This document shows, piece by piece, positions 39,799 through 48,698 of a DNA stretch of 64,000 bases. The notes under the pieces are model-generated. The model made no database searches and had not been told where the DNA came from. It saw only the letters and a list, made by a program, of their open reading frames with translations. The position numbers and the translations under genes were made by a program. How positions within the stretch are numbered: position 1 is the first letter of the stretch; each line of letters starts with the position of its first letter. The stretch is from Flavobacterium sp. ZT3R18 (GTDB taxonomy: Bacteria > Bacteroidota > Bacteroidia > Flavobacteriales > Flavobacteriaceae), in contig NZ_VJZS01000006.1 of the NCBI RefSeq assembly GCF_007097385.1, positions 186,001 through 250,000 on the forward strand, given 5' to 3'.

Positions 39799-42168
39799 TT
39801 AATGGTTAGAGTCATATATATTATTTAAAAACATATTGTTTTCAGCTTTTCTTCTTTTTACAAGACCTCCCAAACCGCCACTTGTAACATCCAAAAACTC
39901 TTTAGCAGCATCATCGTATTCTTTATTCAAAAGGTGTTTATAAAGTTTTGGTGCTTTTTTTAATACAAAAAAGTTTTCACCACAATTAAATAAAAAACTC
40001 ACTAACGCATCAAATTCATATTGATATAATGGTACTGTGATGTCGCGTTGCACAGCTTTTTCAAAATCAGCAATTCTTAAATCAAATAATTGTAAACCTC
40101 TTTCTTTTGATATTCCGTTTTTAAATTCCTGAGGTTCAGAGCCATTACAAGGTCCTGAATGTACCAAATGTCCATAACCTATTGTGCAATGATGATCCTC
40201 AGAATCATCATTATATAGATTAGGTTTGAAAGCTTCCCAGTCTTTTATAAATAGTTTTGCTTTTGATGATGCTTTCAATTTTTTTGGATCAATCCTTTTA
40301 TCGTTTTCAGCATCTTCTTGTGGTTTTGTGTCAGAATTATTTCCTCCAGAATTACACATACAAGTATTTAAAAATCCAAGTTTTTTGGCTAATTCTGAAA
40401 TACTGCCATTTGTAATTTTTTCTTGTGTTTTTACAAAATATTTGTCATCTAAATATTCGTTATCAAATTCCCGAACATCCAAATGTATCCAACTATACGT
40501 TTGATTTGTGCCCAATCCAATTGGCTCAATGGAAAAATTATTTTTCCCATTTACCCACTGATACTTTGCATTCAAATATTTCGAATAGAATTTATCATTT
40601 ATATCTCTTAATAATGGCAAATTAGATTCTCTTTTCCCCCCAATTGTAATACCATTTTTACTAAACTGAATATCTACAGCTTTACCCATATGGTTTGTAC
40701 TTGTTCTAGGAACAGAATTATTATGCTCCCAACATCTATAGCCAGCTGTTTTCCATAAATATTTATAAACATCTTGTTTGCTCAAATAGAATCTTAGTGT
40801 GCTTGTCCCCCATAATAATGCTCTATGAATTCCTGGTCTTTCATATTTATGATATCGTTCAATTTTTGAAGATGATGAATATTCTCCATTATATCTTCCT
40901 TTTCCAAAACCAGAACATTTGTTTGTTATAGAATGTACATTTTTACACAAACAAGTATAATCAGATATTTTTTCTACCCATTTATTACAAAATTCATCAA
41001 CCGCTTTCAAAACATTCCCACAGACCTTTCCAGTTTCAGGTACCTTCATATAATCTCGTTGGAACTGTTTGATCATTTTTTCGGTACGATCCGTAAATTC
41101 ATCCGTTGGGACATTTCCACCGAAACCTGCTAGACGAATATTTATTTCTCGTATTAATTCACTTTTGTCGCCTTTTTTGATGCAAAATTTTTCTCCGCAA
41201 TTTGGCCCTTCTTTTTTATCCTCTTTAGGATTTTTATCAGCCTCTCCAGTTTTTAAAGGATTATTTCCAGTAGGTGCTTGTGGGTTAGGAACAATTATTG
41301 GTTTTACTTTAAATAAACCCTCCCACCAATCTATAACATCATCTCCAATAGATTTCTCTTTCTTTTGTTTTTTGGACGGCCCTTTTTTCTGGGCGGGTGT
41401 TTGTTTTTTTGGAGCCGCTGGTTTTGGTGGAGTAGCTGGTTTTGCTTTTGTAACCTTGTCATCAGGATTAGCAACATTAGTGTTTTTACTCGCTGTCTTT
41501 TTATTCAAAATTTCGGCGGTAACATAATACTCATGGGTTTTGCCTTCACTAGAATCTCCTTTGGCTTTTATGGCATTGGCAATTTTGGCAAAGTCAGGTT
41601 CTAAAACAAAATCAATATCGGCAATTCCGCCTTTTACAGTACCGTGAAGCGTTTTCATTTTGTTCTTCTCATTGGCTTTATTATGTCCTGCACCGGCAGC
41701 ATCATCTTCCCATAGGGTAGCATATACTCTACGGTTTTCCATATGCAGGCAATGTACTCTGGCTTTCAGGGTTTGACCGTAAGCAAAAGGTTTGGTAGGC
41801 TTCTTTCCGTTTTTGTCAAGAAACTCAATACTGTCTATTTTAGGACTCTCGGCTTTGTGAGGTTTTACGTCAAGTCTAGCCACTTGATCGCCTCTTTTGG
41901 CCAAAATACGAATGCCTTTTCTTTCCAGACTTTGCTGTATAAACTTATAGGTAACCTTAATTCCTTTTTTGTCATTCTCCTTTGTTTTACGCCATTTGCC
42001 GTTTTCCAATATATGCACCGACCACTCCACTGGATATTCAAAAGGATTAGGTTTTGATCCATCTAAATTTTTAGTAGGTATGGAGTTTGCTAACAATTGG
42101 TTTACCGAGTAAAATTCTTCCTTGCCTACTACTGGAGTTGGATTTCCTGTTATTTTTAATTCAGACAT
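39799..42168 (-). CDS. Multidomain T6SS wall effector: PG-binding, M15 peptidase and GH24 muramidase
   Basis: ATG 42168 (MSELKITGNPTPVVGK) is chosen over 42189, which overlaps the tip gene. The 789-residue product has Ig-like N-terminal domains (KIDSIEFLDKNGKKPTKPF), a Lys/Pro/Ala linker near 250, and a peptidoglycan-binding domain (DKSELIREINIRLAGFGG, MIKQFQRDYMKVP). An M15 D,D-peptidase-like domain follows (STNHMGKAVDIQF and SWIHLDVREF, the zinc ligands), then a C-terminal GH24 lysozyme (IKDWEAFKPNLY, CTIGYGHLV, VPLYQYEFDALVSFLFN, GLVKRRKAE). It could cut both glycan and peptide bonds of peptidoglycan. It follows the DUF4280 tip gene and precedes its immunity gene. Confidence 0.85.
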   Translation of the reverse strand: MSELKITGNPTPVVGKEEFYSVNQLLANSIPTKNLDGSKPNPFEYPVEWSVHILENGKWRKTKENDKKGIKVTYKFIQQSLERKGIRILAKRGDQVARLDVKPHKAESPKIDSIEFLDKNGKKPTKPFAYGQTLKARVHCLHMENRRVYATLWEDDAAGAGHNKANEKNKMKTLHGTVKGGIADIDFVLEPDFAKIANAIKAKGDSSEGKTHEYYVTAEILNKKTASKNTNVANPDDKVTKAKPATPPKPAAPKKQTPAQKKGPSKKQKKEKSIGDDVIDWWEGLFKVKPIIVPNPQAPTGNNPLKTGEADKNPKEDKKEGPNCGEKFCIKKGDKSELIREINIRLAGFGGNVPTDEFTDRTEKMIKQFQRDYMKVPETGKVCGNVLKAVDEFCNKWVEKISDYTCLCKNVHSITNKCSGFGKGRYNGEYSSSSKIERYHKYERPGIHRALLWGTSTLRFYLSKQDVYKYLWKTAGYRCWEHNNSVPRTSTNHMGKAVDIQFSKNGITIGGKRESNLPLLRDINDKFYSKYLNAKYQWVNGKNNFSIEPIGLGTNQTYSWIHLDVREFDNEYLDDKYFVKTQEKITNGSISELAKKLGFLNTCMCNSGGNNSDTKPQEDAENDKRIDPKKLKASSKAKLFIKDWEAFKPNLYNDDSEDHHCTIGYGHLVHSGPCNGSEPQEFKNGISKERGLQLFDLRIADFEKAVQRDITVPLYQYEFDALVSFLFNCGENFFVLKKAPKLYKHLLNKEYDDAAKEFLDVTSGGLGGLVKRRKAENNMFLNNIYDSNH

Positions 42169-42179
42169 AACTATTATTT

Positions 42180-42674
42180 TTATATACAAATAGAATCAGT
42201 TCCACTAACTTCAGCTTTAAATTTTGTAGTATTAACCAAAGGATTCAATTGGTTATTTACTTGCGGTTTGGCCTTTTTGGCATTTTGCTTACCGGGTTCT
42301 GCTTTTTGTCCGTGTTTGTCAACAGTAATGCAATCAGGTCCTCCAATGGGACAAGTGGCTTTGCTGTTTTCTAACAAGATCTTTCCTTTATTAGACAGTG
42401 TGACTTTATCATAAAAACCACTCCATTTGGTAATCACCGCTTGACACGGCAAATAATCACCGCTTCCGTTGGGTTGCATTTTGCATTTACCAAAGGTGTT
42501 TTTCTCCAGAGTTTGACCAATTTCTTTATCGGTGGCTATGAGTTTCTTTGAGGCATCTTTGTCATTGGCATAATGCTTACTATGTGTTTTTACCTTTAGT
42601 TTGTCTAACTTAGGCTCTACGCTAAACTTGCATTTTACGGTGGCTCCTTGTACTACTATATGTTTCTCGCTCAT
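42180..42674 (-). CDS. DUF4280 PAAR-like tip protein (module 2)
   Basis: The 164-residue protein has the DUF4280 pattern: HIVVQGATVKCKFSVEPKLD, a Cys-rich core (FGKCKMQPNGSGDYLPCQAV) and ATCPIGGPDCITVDKHGQKA. The fold is a PAAR-like cone that sharpens the VgrG spike and recruits cargo. Residues 1-125 are almost identical to the copy at 52646-53143, while the last ~38 (KPQVNNQLNPLVNTTKFKAE onward) differ completely, which could match each tip to its own effector. It lies between the LysM gene (5 bases) and the 789-residue effector. Confidence 0.88.
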   Translation of the reverse strand: MSEKHIVVQGATVKCKFSVEPKLDKLKVKTHSKHYANDKDASKKLIATDKEIGQTLEKNTFGKCKMQPNGSGDYLPCQAVITKWSGFYDKVTLSNKGKILLENSKATCPIGGPDCITVDKHGQKAEPGKQNAKKAKPQVNNQLNPLVNTTKFKAEVSGTDSICI

Positions 42675-42679
42675 AGCTT

Positions 42680-43753
42680 TTAATTTTGTGTTTGAGGTTC
42701 ATTATTGGTATTTACAACCTCCTTCGGTTTTAGCTCCTCAATATTTAGGGTCGCCTTTATAGGACTGTCATAATGAATTATAGATTCTAATTCCATTTTT
42801 TCTACACAATAGGAATTTGGATTCAAAAAATAAGTAGCATTATAATTACCTTCCCAAGGATCTAATTCAAAATCAATATCAAAATCGGTGTCGATATAAT
42901 CTCCTTTTTGTTCTACCTTGATCCACTTACCATCTTTCAAAAAAGGAGTTACTGTTTGTTGCACAAGAAATGATGCTTCCTCCTCCTTTACCAATGGGAA
43001 AGTGATGTTGTTCTCAAAAGTATGCTCTGAGGTATAGTCTACATGTACACCATTGAATAGGACTCTCAAAAACAAATCGGATCTTAATGAATCAATCAAT
43101 GCAGCTTTGCTGGTAAGAGATTGCTCCGTATGTTCGATATGTATTTGAGTTACTTCGCCTTCATAATAGTCTAAGATTTCTCTTTTTTTATTTCCCCAAC
43201 GTTCTAGAATTTGTGTGTAATTATGCAGGTCGATCCATTTGCCGGTAAGGTCAACAACTATTTGTAACGGATATAGAATTTCAGCAGTTTTTGCAGCCAA
43301 TTCCTCCATCATCGTGTCAGGTTCAGTATCGTTAATGTATGTTTTGGTCAATCGGTCAATTTCAAAAAAGTGAAATCCTTTTGGATCAAGAGCCATCCAT
43401 TTTACACTAGCTTCAAAATGAATCGTATCTTTTTCGTCTCCTTCTTCCAAAACATAACGAACAGCATAACTTTTCTTAGAACCTGAAGGCAAAAAAGGCA
43501 ATGTGCTTCCATTTATAAAACCAACTTTTCTAGGCTTTTTTTCTGTTGAACTGTTTTCAGCAATGTCACTCTTATCGGGCGGTAATAGCAGTAATTCCAG
43601 ATGACTTGGAAAATCAGCTTCAATCAAATCTGGAATTTCGCAATAAATATTATGATACCTTCTGAGTTCCATAGGGGTCATAGCAAGTTCCTGAGCTACT
43701 TTATGCAAAGTGTCTCCTGTTTTGATAGTATAGGTTTTTTCTTTTGTTCTCAA
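42680..43753 (-). CDS. LysM-domain protein of T6SS cargo module 2
   Basis: The 357-residue protein starts with a LysM domain (YTIKTGDTLHKVAQELAM, MELRRYHNIYCEIPDLI). There is no signal peptide, so LysM is used inside the cell for assembly rather than for wall binding, as in phage and eCIS baseplate proteins. The remainder is a beta-rich domain (FEASVKWMALDPKGFHFFEI; LQIVVDLTGKWIDLHNYTQI) homologous to 53156-54301. It precedes the DUF4280 gene in both modules and may act as an adaptor or chaperone for loading tip and effector. That role is inferred. Confidence 0.75.
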   Translation of the reverse strand: MRTKEKTYTIKTGDTLHKVAQELAMTPMELRRYHNIYCEIPDLIEADFPSHLELLLLPPDKSDIAENSSTEKKPRKVGFINGSTLPFLPSGSKKSYAVRYVLEEGDEKDTIHFEASVKWMALDPKGFHFFEIDRLTKTYINDTEPDTMMEELAAKTAEILYPLQIVVDLTGKWIDLHNYTQILERWGNKKREILDYYEGEVTQIHIEHTEQSLTSKAALIDSLRSDLFLRVLFNGVHVDYTSEHTFENNITFPLVKEEEASFLVQQTVTPFLKDGKWIKVEQKGDYIDTDFDIDFELDPWEGNYNATYFLNPNSYCVEKMELESIIHYDSPIKATLNIEELKPKEVVNTNNEPQTQN

Positions 43754-43811
43754 GAGATTCCTGTTTTTGGTCTAGATAGTTTCGTTTATATGCTAAAAAA
43801 AGAAGCCTTAC

Positions 43812-44324
43812 TTATTGATTTTGATAGATTTGTCGGCAAACGTCTAAGTCTCTGCGCACTTTTTCTAGCTCTTCTTTATAGGTTTTAGCCGATTGATTTA
43901 AGCTGTCTATAAGGTGCGCATTGTGTGTAAGGCTTCTGATTTCTTTTTTGTAATCGATGATTTGTTTGTAGGCCAAGATGATGTTGTTGTACATTTTCTT
44001 GTTGTTAATAGAATCTTTTGGTAGTTTTTGATAAATGTCTGCCAAGATTACATTTGCCAATCGCTGCTGAAAATCATTGTCTTGTTTTGGAGCGTTTATC
44101 GAGTCTATCACCGTTCTCACGCTATCAATCTTGACAGCGAAGTTGGTTTGATATTCCATCTCTTTTTTGAGTTTTTCATTGTCAGACTTCAATACTTTAT
44201 TTTCGGCCTTTGGCATATAAAAATTGAATGATGCTGCAATTAGTATGACCGTAACGGTTAGAATAAAAACGACTAAAAAGGCAAAAAATGCTTTTTGACG
44301 TTCCTGTTTGTTTAATACTTCCAT
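43812..44324 (-). CDS. tssO: TssO, inner-membrane subunit of the T6SSiii envelope complex
   Basis: The 170-residue protein has a short cytoplasmic start (MEVLNKQERQKAFF), one transmembrane helix (AFLVVFILTVTVILIAASFNF) and a periplasmic domain of heptad-like helices (KSDNEKLKKEMEYQTNFAVK; DYKKEIRSLTHNAHLIDSLN). This topology is that of TssO, which with TssN, TssP, TssQ and TssR replaces TssJLM in Bacteroidetes systems. It lies 15 bases after tssK, the usual partner. Confidence 0.8.
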   Translation of the reverse strand: MEVLNKQERQKAFFAFLVVFILTVTVILIAASFNFYMPKAENKVLKSDNEKLKKEMEYQTNFAVKIDSVRTVIDSINAPKQDNDFQQRLANVILADIYQKLPKDSINNKKMYNNIILAYKQIIDYKKEIRSLTHNAHLIDSLNQSAKTYKEELEKVRRDLDVCRQIYQNQ

Positions 44325-44339
44325 TTTGATTTTTTAATT

Positions 44340-45512
44340 TTATTTTTCTATAAAGAAACTATGACGTTTTTTGTTGTTTAAAATACTATCTTGTTTATCC
44401 GTTTCGGCCACAAATAATTCGATACTTTCTTTTTTCTTACCTATGTAATCCAATCTATTTAGGGTCTCGAAAAGTTTTTCTATTTTTTCCAGAAAATAAA
44501 GCGATGCCGTGGCTGTTTTATCAATATGCACATGATCATAATTGGTGTTTATTAAGGTAGTAAACAAGGTTTCGAAATCACCTTGAGATAATTCACACCA
44601 GTCTGCAAAATAGTTTAAGAGCTCTTCCTTACCTGATCCTGATTTTGAATCAATAAAATTTTTCATGACTCTGGCCAAGGACACTACTGTCGTAAACATA
44701 GCCGCTGGATGTTGGTGCAACGAAAACCAGCGAAATTGCGTAAGGATTTGTCCTAAATAATTGGCTGTAAAATCTGCCAAGCCCATCATCATTTGAACTA
44801 AAACACCAGTTTGTTGGTTTCGGTTTATTTTTTGGGCAATTTGTACAGAGTATATTTCAAGCTGACCAAAAGAATGCGAGATATTCGATTGAATATCGAT
44901 AAGTTTTGGATGACTGGATACCGTCATAGACGAAGGAATATAGGCTTCATCAAGAGTTGTAGTGTCGCCAATAACGATTTTACCAATAGCAAGATAAAAA
45001 CCACCATATCCTATTCCGGTACGAAATTCATCTGCATTGATCAAATGAAGTTTGTATTCGGGTTGGGTATTGGGGTAACGAGGCGGAACCTCTTCTGGAT
45101 CTGGCTCTCCAAATGGGATTCTTTTCATTAAATTAACGGATATACAAGCAAGCAATACATGTTGTTCTCCTTCTTTTATTTGATAGGTGTCCTCAGGATA
45201 GGGGATTTGTAAATCTAGGGTATCGGTAAAGTTTCGGCTAATTTCTATTCGGGAACCATTGGGCGTTATAGCGTGACATTCTTCTACTCTTACTCTAAGG
45301 AGTTTGTGATTGTCTATTCCTAATGTAATTTTGATGGCCTCTTTATTTTGATTCCCAAAATTCAATAAACCATAGGTTATTGGGGTAGTGTGAATACCAA
45401 TTGCATCATTTACTAACTCCGCAACATTATCTTGCATTGCCAAAAAATGACTTTTATTTATCTTCATTCCATCAATCCAATTGACCGGGAAATGATTCAG
45501 TTTTTCAACCAT
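44340..45512 (-). CDS. tssK: TssK, baseplate-to-membrane connector
   Basis: The 390-residue protein opens with the TssK N-terminal motif (FPVNWIDGMKINKSHFLAMQ) and has the beta-sandwich shoulder (EECHAITPNGSRIEISRNFT) and the helical neck (SISHSFGQLEIYSVQIAQKI). A long helical C-terminal half follows (FRWFSLHQHPAAMFTTVVSL). TssK trimers attach the TssEFG baseplate to the membrane complex, here presumably TssN/TssO. It opens a short run with tssO. Confidence 0.9.
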   Translation of the reverse strand: MVEKLNHFPVNWIDGMKINKSHFLAMQDNVAELVNDAIGIHTTPITYGLLNFGNQNKEAIKITLGIDNHKLLRVRVEECHAITPNGSRIEISRNFTDTLDLQIPYPEDTYQIKEGEQHVLLACISVNLMKRIPFGEPDPEEVPPRYPNTQPEYKLHLINADEFRTGIGYGGFYLAIGKIVIGDTTTLDEAYIPSSMTVSSHPKLIDIQSNISHSFGQLEIYSVQIAQKINRNQQTGVLVQMMMGLADFTANYLGQILTQFRWFSLHQHPAAMFTTVVSLARVMKNFIDSKSGSGKEELLNYFADWCELSQGDFETLFTTLINTNYDHVHIDKTATASLYFLEKIEKLFETLNRLDYIGKKKESIELFVAETDKQDSILNNKKRHSFFIEK

Positions 45513-45649
45513 GTTTTTATAGTTTTAGTGATTTGTTAATAATGATTTTGTTGGTTTTTATGAATTATAGTGTTATCGTTCTGTTATAAATGTATTTTTA
45601 GAACATAATTTAGGCTTGGATTATTTTTGTTAAAAGCAAACAAACCTAT
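45513..45649. other. Leader region of tssK
   Basis: No gene is present. On the minus strand TAGGTTTG at 45648-45641 fits the TAnnTTTG -7 element at the very edge of the repeat, about 130 bases before tssK, but no good -33 TTG was found, so the promoter is doubtful. Confidence 0.3.
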
Positions 45650-45831
45650 GAACATCGCTAGAATTGTAATTTCTAGTGATGTTCTAAAGTTTGCTACGTG
45701 AGCATATTCTTGTAGTACAAGGTTTTTTTGTATTTCAATATGTCAAGGAACTTTTTTTATATTTTCATAATCCGTTTAGGATTGTTTTGTTTATTCTCGT
45801 TGTCGCATGGATTGTAAATTCGTGCTGGCGA
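45650..45831. repeat. Cassette repeat, type B
   Basis: The hairpin AACATCGCTAGAA...TTCTAGTGATGTT starts the unit, followed by GTTTGCTACGTGAGCATATT, ATGTCAAGGAACTTTTTTTA, AATCCGTTTAGGATTG and a decayed CATGGATTGTAAATTCGTGC end. It separates the M23 immunity gene from tssK. Confidence 0.8.
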
Positions 45832-45841
45832 TTTTTCCATG

Positions 45842-47005
45842 CTAATAATCACAATTAACTAAAATTACGGTATTGCTAGTTTGATTAAATGGATTTTGTG
45901 GAAATTCTATTTTTTTTATTTTACTATTATAAAACCCCTTCCATTCTAAATATATTTTTTTGTTGTCTCCTTTTTTTATTACTGCAATTGGCGTATTTGG
46001 TTTTATATCAATATTCCAATCAAAGTATTTGTACTTAGTATCTATAATTGTTGCCTCCAAATATTCAATAGATTTAGTTTTTATATTATACGCTACTAAT
46101 ATTTTGGCTATATAACCTCCTTTTGAATCTTTCATAAAAAAAACACCTGTATTATCGTTGTACATAAGAATTTCTGAATCTCTCATAAAAAAAGTACCTT
46201 TGTCATTATCAGACCTAATTTCTTCCGGAAGATTTTCTTTGGCGTAGTCAGTTATCCATCTTCCTTTAATTGAAAAATCTGCGGATAAATTAAAATTTAC
46301 ACTACCTCTTACCTTATTGATAACTGACTGTAAAGTCATAATCTCGGGATTGTTAATCTTATGTATCATCATGTCTGGCTGACTTGTTTGCCCTTGAAAA
46401 AACAAAAAAGGTAATTCTTTTTGGTTGTCAGGTAGGGGTCGCTCAGTGTCTATTAATTGATAATTATTCAATGATACTTGTATATTGTTTTTTTCTTTAA
46501 TAATCAAATTTTTTACATCATTAGGATAGCCCCACATGTATTTATTAGGATATCTATTATCTTCTAATATTGGATTGAAATATAAAATTGGTATTTGTTG
46601 ATTATTGGATATGTCATAAATAGCACACTCTAGATCATCACTATAACCTTGCATTCGTATGATTTCCTTTAATCCATCGTTATCCAAATTTACAAACCAC
46701 TTCTTGTTAATTTCTCCCCAAGGATATTTAAATTGATAAATAAGTTGATCATTTTTAAACCAAAATTCATAAAAATAATCTGCTTTTTTATCTATTGCTG
46801 TAATTATTACCTCTTTTATATCATCATTATCGATGTTAATTTCTTCCTGCTTTTCAATTGTTAAGTCTGATGGAATTGGATACTTTTTTTCAGCTTGAAT
46901 TTCTGAAGTTTTATTAACTATTTTGCTAGGTGAAGCCTGATTCTCTTTACAAGAATAACCTAATATACATATGGTTATCAGACAAAAAATCTGTTTAATT
47001 TTCAT
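45842..47005 (-). CDS. Immunity-like lipoprotein for the M23 toxin tip
   Basis: The 387-residue protein has a lipoprotein signal (FCLITICILGYSCKEN) and a largely beta-stranded body with FG-GAP/VCBS-like segments (NIDNDDIKEVIITAIDKKAD; NLDNDGLKEIIRMQGYSDD). It begins one base after the stop of the small M23 peptidase and is followed by a type B repeat. It probably inhibits the M23 enzyme in the periplasm. No known immunity family was recognised. Confidence 0.7.
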   Translation of the reverse strand: MKIKQIFCLITICILGYSCKENQASPSKIVNKTSEIQAEKKYPIPSDLTIEKQEEINIDNDDIKEVIITAIDKKADYFYEFWFKNDQLIYQFKYPWGEINKKWFVNLDNDGLKEIIRMQGYSDDLECAIYDISNNQQIPILYFNPILEDNRYPNKYMWGYPNDVKNLIIKEKNNIQVSLNNYQLIDTERPLPDNQKELPFLFFQGQTSQPDMMIHKINNPEIMTLQSVINKVRGSVNFNLSADFSIKGRWITDYAKENLPEEIRSDNDKGTFFMRDSEILMYNDNTGVFFMKDSKGGYIAKILVAYNIKTKSIEYLEATIIDTKYKYFDWNIDIKPNTPIAVIKKGDNKKIYLEWKGFYNSKIKKIEFPQNPFNQTSNTVILVNCDY

Positions 47006-47006
47006 A

Positions 47007-47462
47007 CTATTGACCTGTTTGTGTGTTTTGATCTGGATTTGTAACTACATCTCGTCCCAATTCCGAAATTTCGGTGAGAGGATCAAATGAAGGTTTTGTC
47101 ATTTTTACTTTTCTTACTTCAAAATGAAGATGATTCATTTTTGCGGCTTGTCCAGAAGCATTTCCTGATTGACCAGTTTTTCCAATTGGATCTCCAGCTT
47201 TTACTTCTCCTGTTACATATTCTGAAAGATGACAATACATTAAGAAATATTTTTCTCCATTATAATTACCTTCCAAGAAAGTCCTATACCCGTATCCATT
47301 AGGATCTTCTGAATAAGTTATTTCGCCATCAATAGCGGCATAAATCGTAGTCCCTACAGGAGCATATAAGTCAAGTCCATCATGTTTGCCACCTGTTCTA
47401 CCATGAAAATCACTTTTTCCAGGTGTAAACTGTGTTTCGGAATACCATCCTCTTAATTCCAT
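47007..47462 (-). CDS. Orphan M23 (LytM) peptidase toxin tip
   Basis: The 151-residue protein is a stand-alone M23 domain with all expected residues: KHDGLDLYAPVGTTIYAA (His and Asp zinc ligands), YCHLSEYV and NHLHFEV. It has no signal peptide and no delivery domain. In-frame codons upstream of the ATG read LECLIKIEPENPLDR, where the first part matches the C-terminus of the LysM proteins, so the domain was joined to a LysM remnant. It would cut peptide cross-links in peptidoglycan. It looks like a stored toxin tip with its immunity gene immediately downstream. Confidence 0.8.
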   Translation of the reverse strand: MELRGWYSETQFTPGKSDFHGRTGGKHDGLDLYAPVGTTIYAAIDGEITYSEDPNGYGYRTFLEGNYNGEKYFLMYCHLSEYVTGEVKAGDPIGKTGQSGNASGQAAKMNHLHFEVRKVKMTKPSFDPLTEISELGRDVVTNPDQNTQTGQ

Positions 47463-47528
47463 TCTATCTAATGGATTCTCTGGTTCTATTTTAATAAGAC
47501 ACTCTAATGATTATTCATTTACTTTCAT
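47463..47528 (-). pseudogene. LysM-gene 3' remnant fused to the M23 tip
   Basis: A few codons (SLECLIKIEP) before the M23 start match the LysM-protein tail (LLLECLIEIEP). An in-frame stop lies just upstream and the type B repeat begins directly after. This marks a recombination junction. Confidence 0.6.
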
Positions 47529-47727
47529 AGAAAACCTAGAAGCATCGCTAGAAACTTAATCTCTAGTGACGATCTACAGTTTGCTCTCTGAGCATATCCT
47601 TGTACTACAAGTTTTGTTTTTTTGTATTTCAATATGTCAAGGAACTTTTTTTGTATTTCAAAATCCGTTTAGGATTGTTTCTGTTTATTCTTGTTGTCGC
47701 ACGGATTGCAAATTTGCGCTATTGGGT
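47529..47727. repeat. Cassette repeat, type B
   Basis: The copy shows AGCATCGCTAGAAACTTAAT, GTTTGCTCTCTGAGCATATC, CTTGTACTACAAG, ATGTCAAGGAAC, AATCCGTTTAGGATTG and ACGGATTGCAAATTTGCGC in the same order as the other copies. The remaining ~60 bases to the next gene hold nothing recognisable. Confidence 0.85.
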
Positions 47728-47786
47728 TTGAGTTTTTATTTTGTTTGTGCACACACAAATCCGCACTTTTTGGTTTTAAATTTATT

Positions 47787-48629
47787 TTACGGATATGATT
47801 TTGAAATAAATCTTCCTTTATCAAACTTCTTTATCATATCTACTGGGCCTTCGGGAGAAAAATTCCATTCACCGTTTCTTAATCCATTGATATAAGACCC
47901 ATCTTGAATTACGCTTTTACCATATTCAAATGAATACTTTACCTCAATCCAATAACCATTTTTAAGATGATTATTTGTATTTCCTTTAAGTTCATATTCA
48001 AAAAATTCATTTCCATTCAATATTTTTTTATCCCCCCATTTTTTATCAACAATGGGAGAGTCAAAATAATCTAAAAACATCCCATCTTTTACCTGAAAAA
48101 CTAAATTTTCGGATGGCCTAGGACTTTTAAAGATGATTTGAACTTTATCTCCTATAATTTGTGCGTTTCTTGAATGATTTAATTCAGCTTTTAGTTCTTC
48201 GTAGACAATCATACTATTATATTCAGTATTTAAAGATTCATTTACCAATAGAATACTTTCATAATTACCATCTTCATAATCTATTTTTATATAATAAGAT
48301 TTAAACTTCATGTGATTGATTATAAAATCTTTATAATTGTAAAATTGTAATAAAGTGTCATTCTTTTCAACGAAAATATCCCATTTATAAGGTCTCATAA
48401 CTTCCCTCTCAAAGGTGTTTTTCAATGTGGTTTTTAATTGTTTTATTTTGTTTTCTTCCTCAATTTTTTTTCCAATAGCAATTTTATCTATTGAGTTTAT
48501 TAAATAATTATCTTGAATAGTATTCTCGACCTTTATTTCTTTATTTGATAAAATAGTTGAAATTGAGACGGTATCTGATTTGCAATTTTGAAATTGAATT
48601 AAAAAAAGCAGATAAAAAAAAGGTTTCAT
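47787..48629 (-). CDS. Orphan immunity-like lipoprotein with MORN-like tail
   Basis: The 280-residue protein has a short signal ending in a lipobox-like FQNC (MKPFFYLLFLIQFQNCKSD), a coiled region (KKIEEENKIKQLKTTLKNTF) and a C-terminal MORN/YwqK-type segment (IQDGSYINGLRNGEWNFSPE). Such repeats are frequent in bacterial immunity proteins. It is isolated between two type B repeats with no toxin gene beside it, and is probably a retained immunity gene whose toxin was lost. Confidence 0.65.
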   Translation of the reverse strand: MKPFFYLLFLIQFQNCKSDTVSISTILSNKEIKVENTIQDNYLINSIDKIAIGKKIEEENKIKQLKTTLKNTFEREVMRPYKWDIFVEKNDTLLQFYNYKDFIINHMKFKSYYIKIDYEDGNYESILLVNESLNTEYNSMIVYEELKAELNHSRNAQIIGDKVQIIFKSPRPSENLVFQVKDGMFLDYFDSPIVDKKWGDKKILNGNEFFEYELKGNTNNHLKNGYWIEVKYSFEYGKSVIQDGSYINGLRNGEWNFSPEGPVDMIKKFDKGRFISKSYP

Positions 48630-48698
48630 ATTAAATTTCTTTTAATGTTGGTGAATACTCAATAAGATACTCTAATGATTGTTCATTTATTTTAATAG
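48630..48698. pseudogene. LysM-gene 3' remnant
   Basis: The plus-strand sequence CAATAAGATACTCTAATGAT matches the segment CAATAAGGCACTCTAATAAT within the 3' end of the intact LysM gene (near 53248) and the similar scraps at about 35917 and 47500. Only a few dozen bases remain, next to the type B repeat. Confidence 0.5.

Noticed and set aside
41069..41527. A 152-codon plus-strand frame opposite the effector linker
   Set aside because: It is the antisense of the Lys/Pro/Ala-rich linker of the effector, and the same shadow appears opposite the linker of the GH19 gene.
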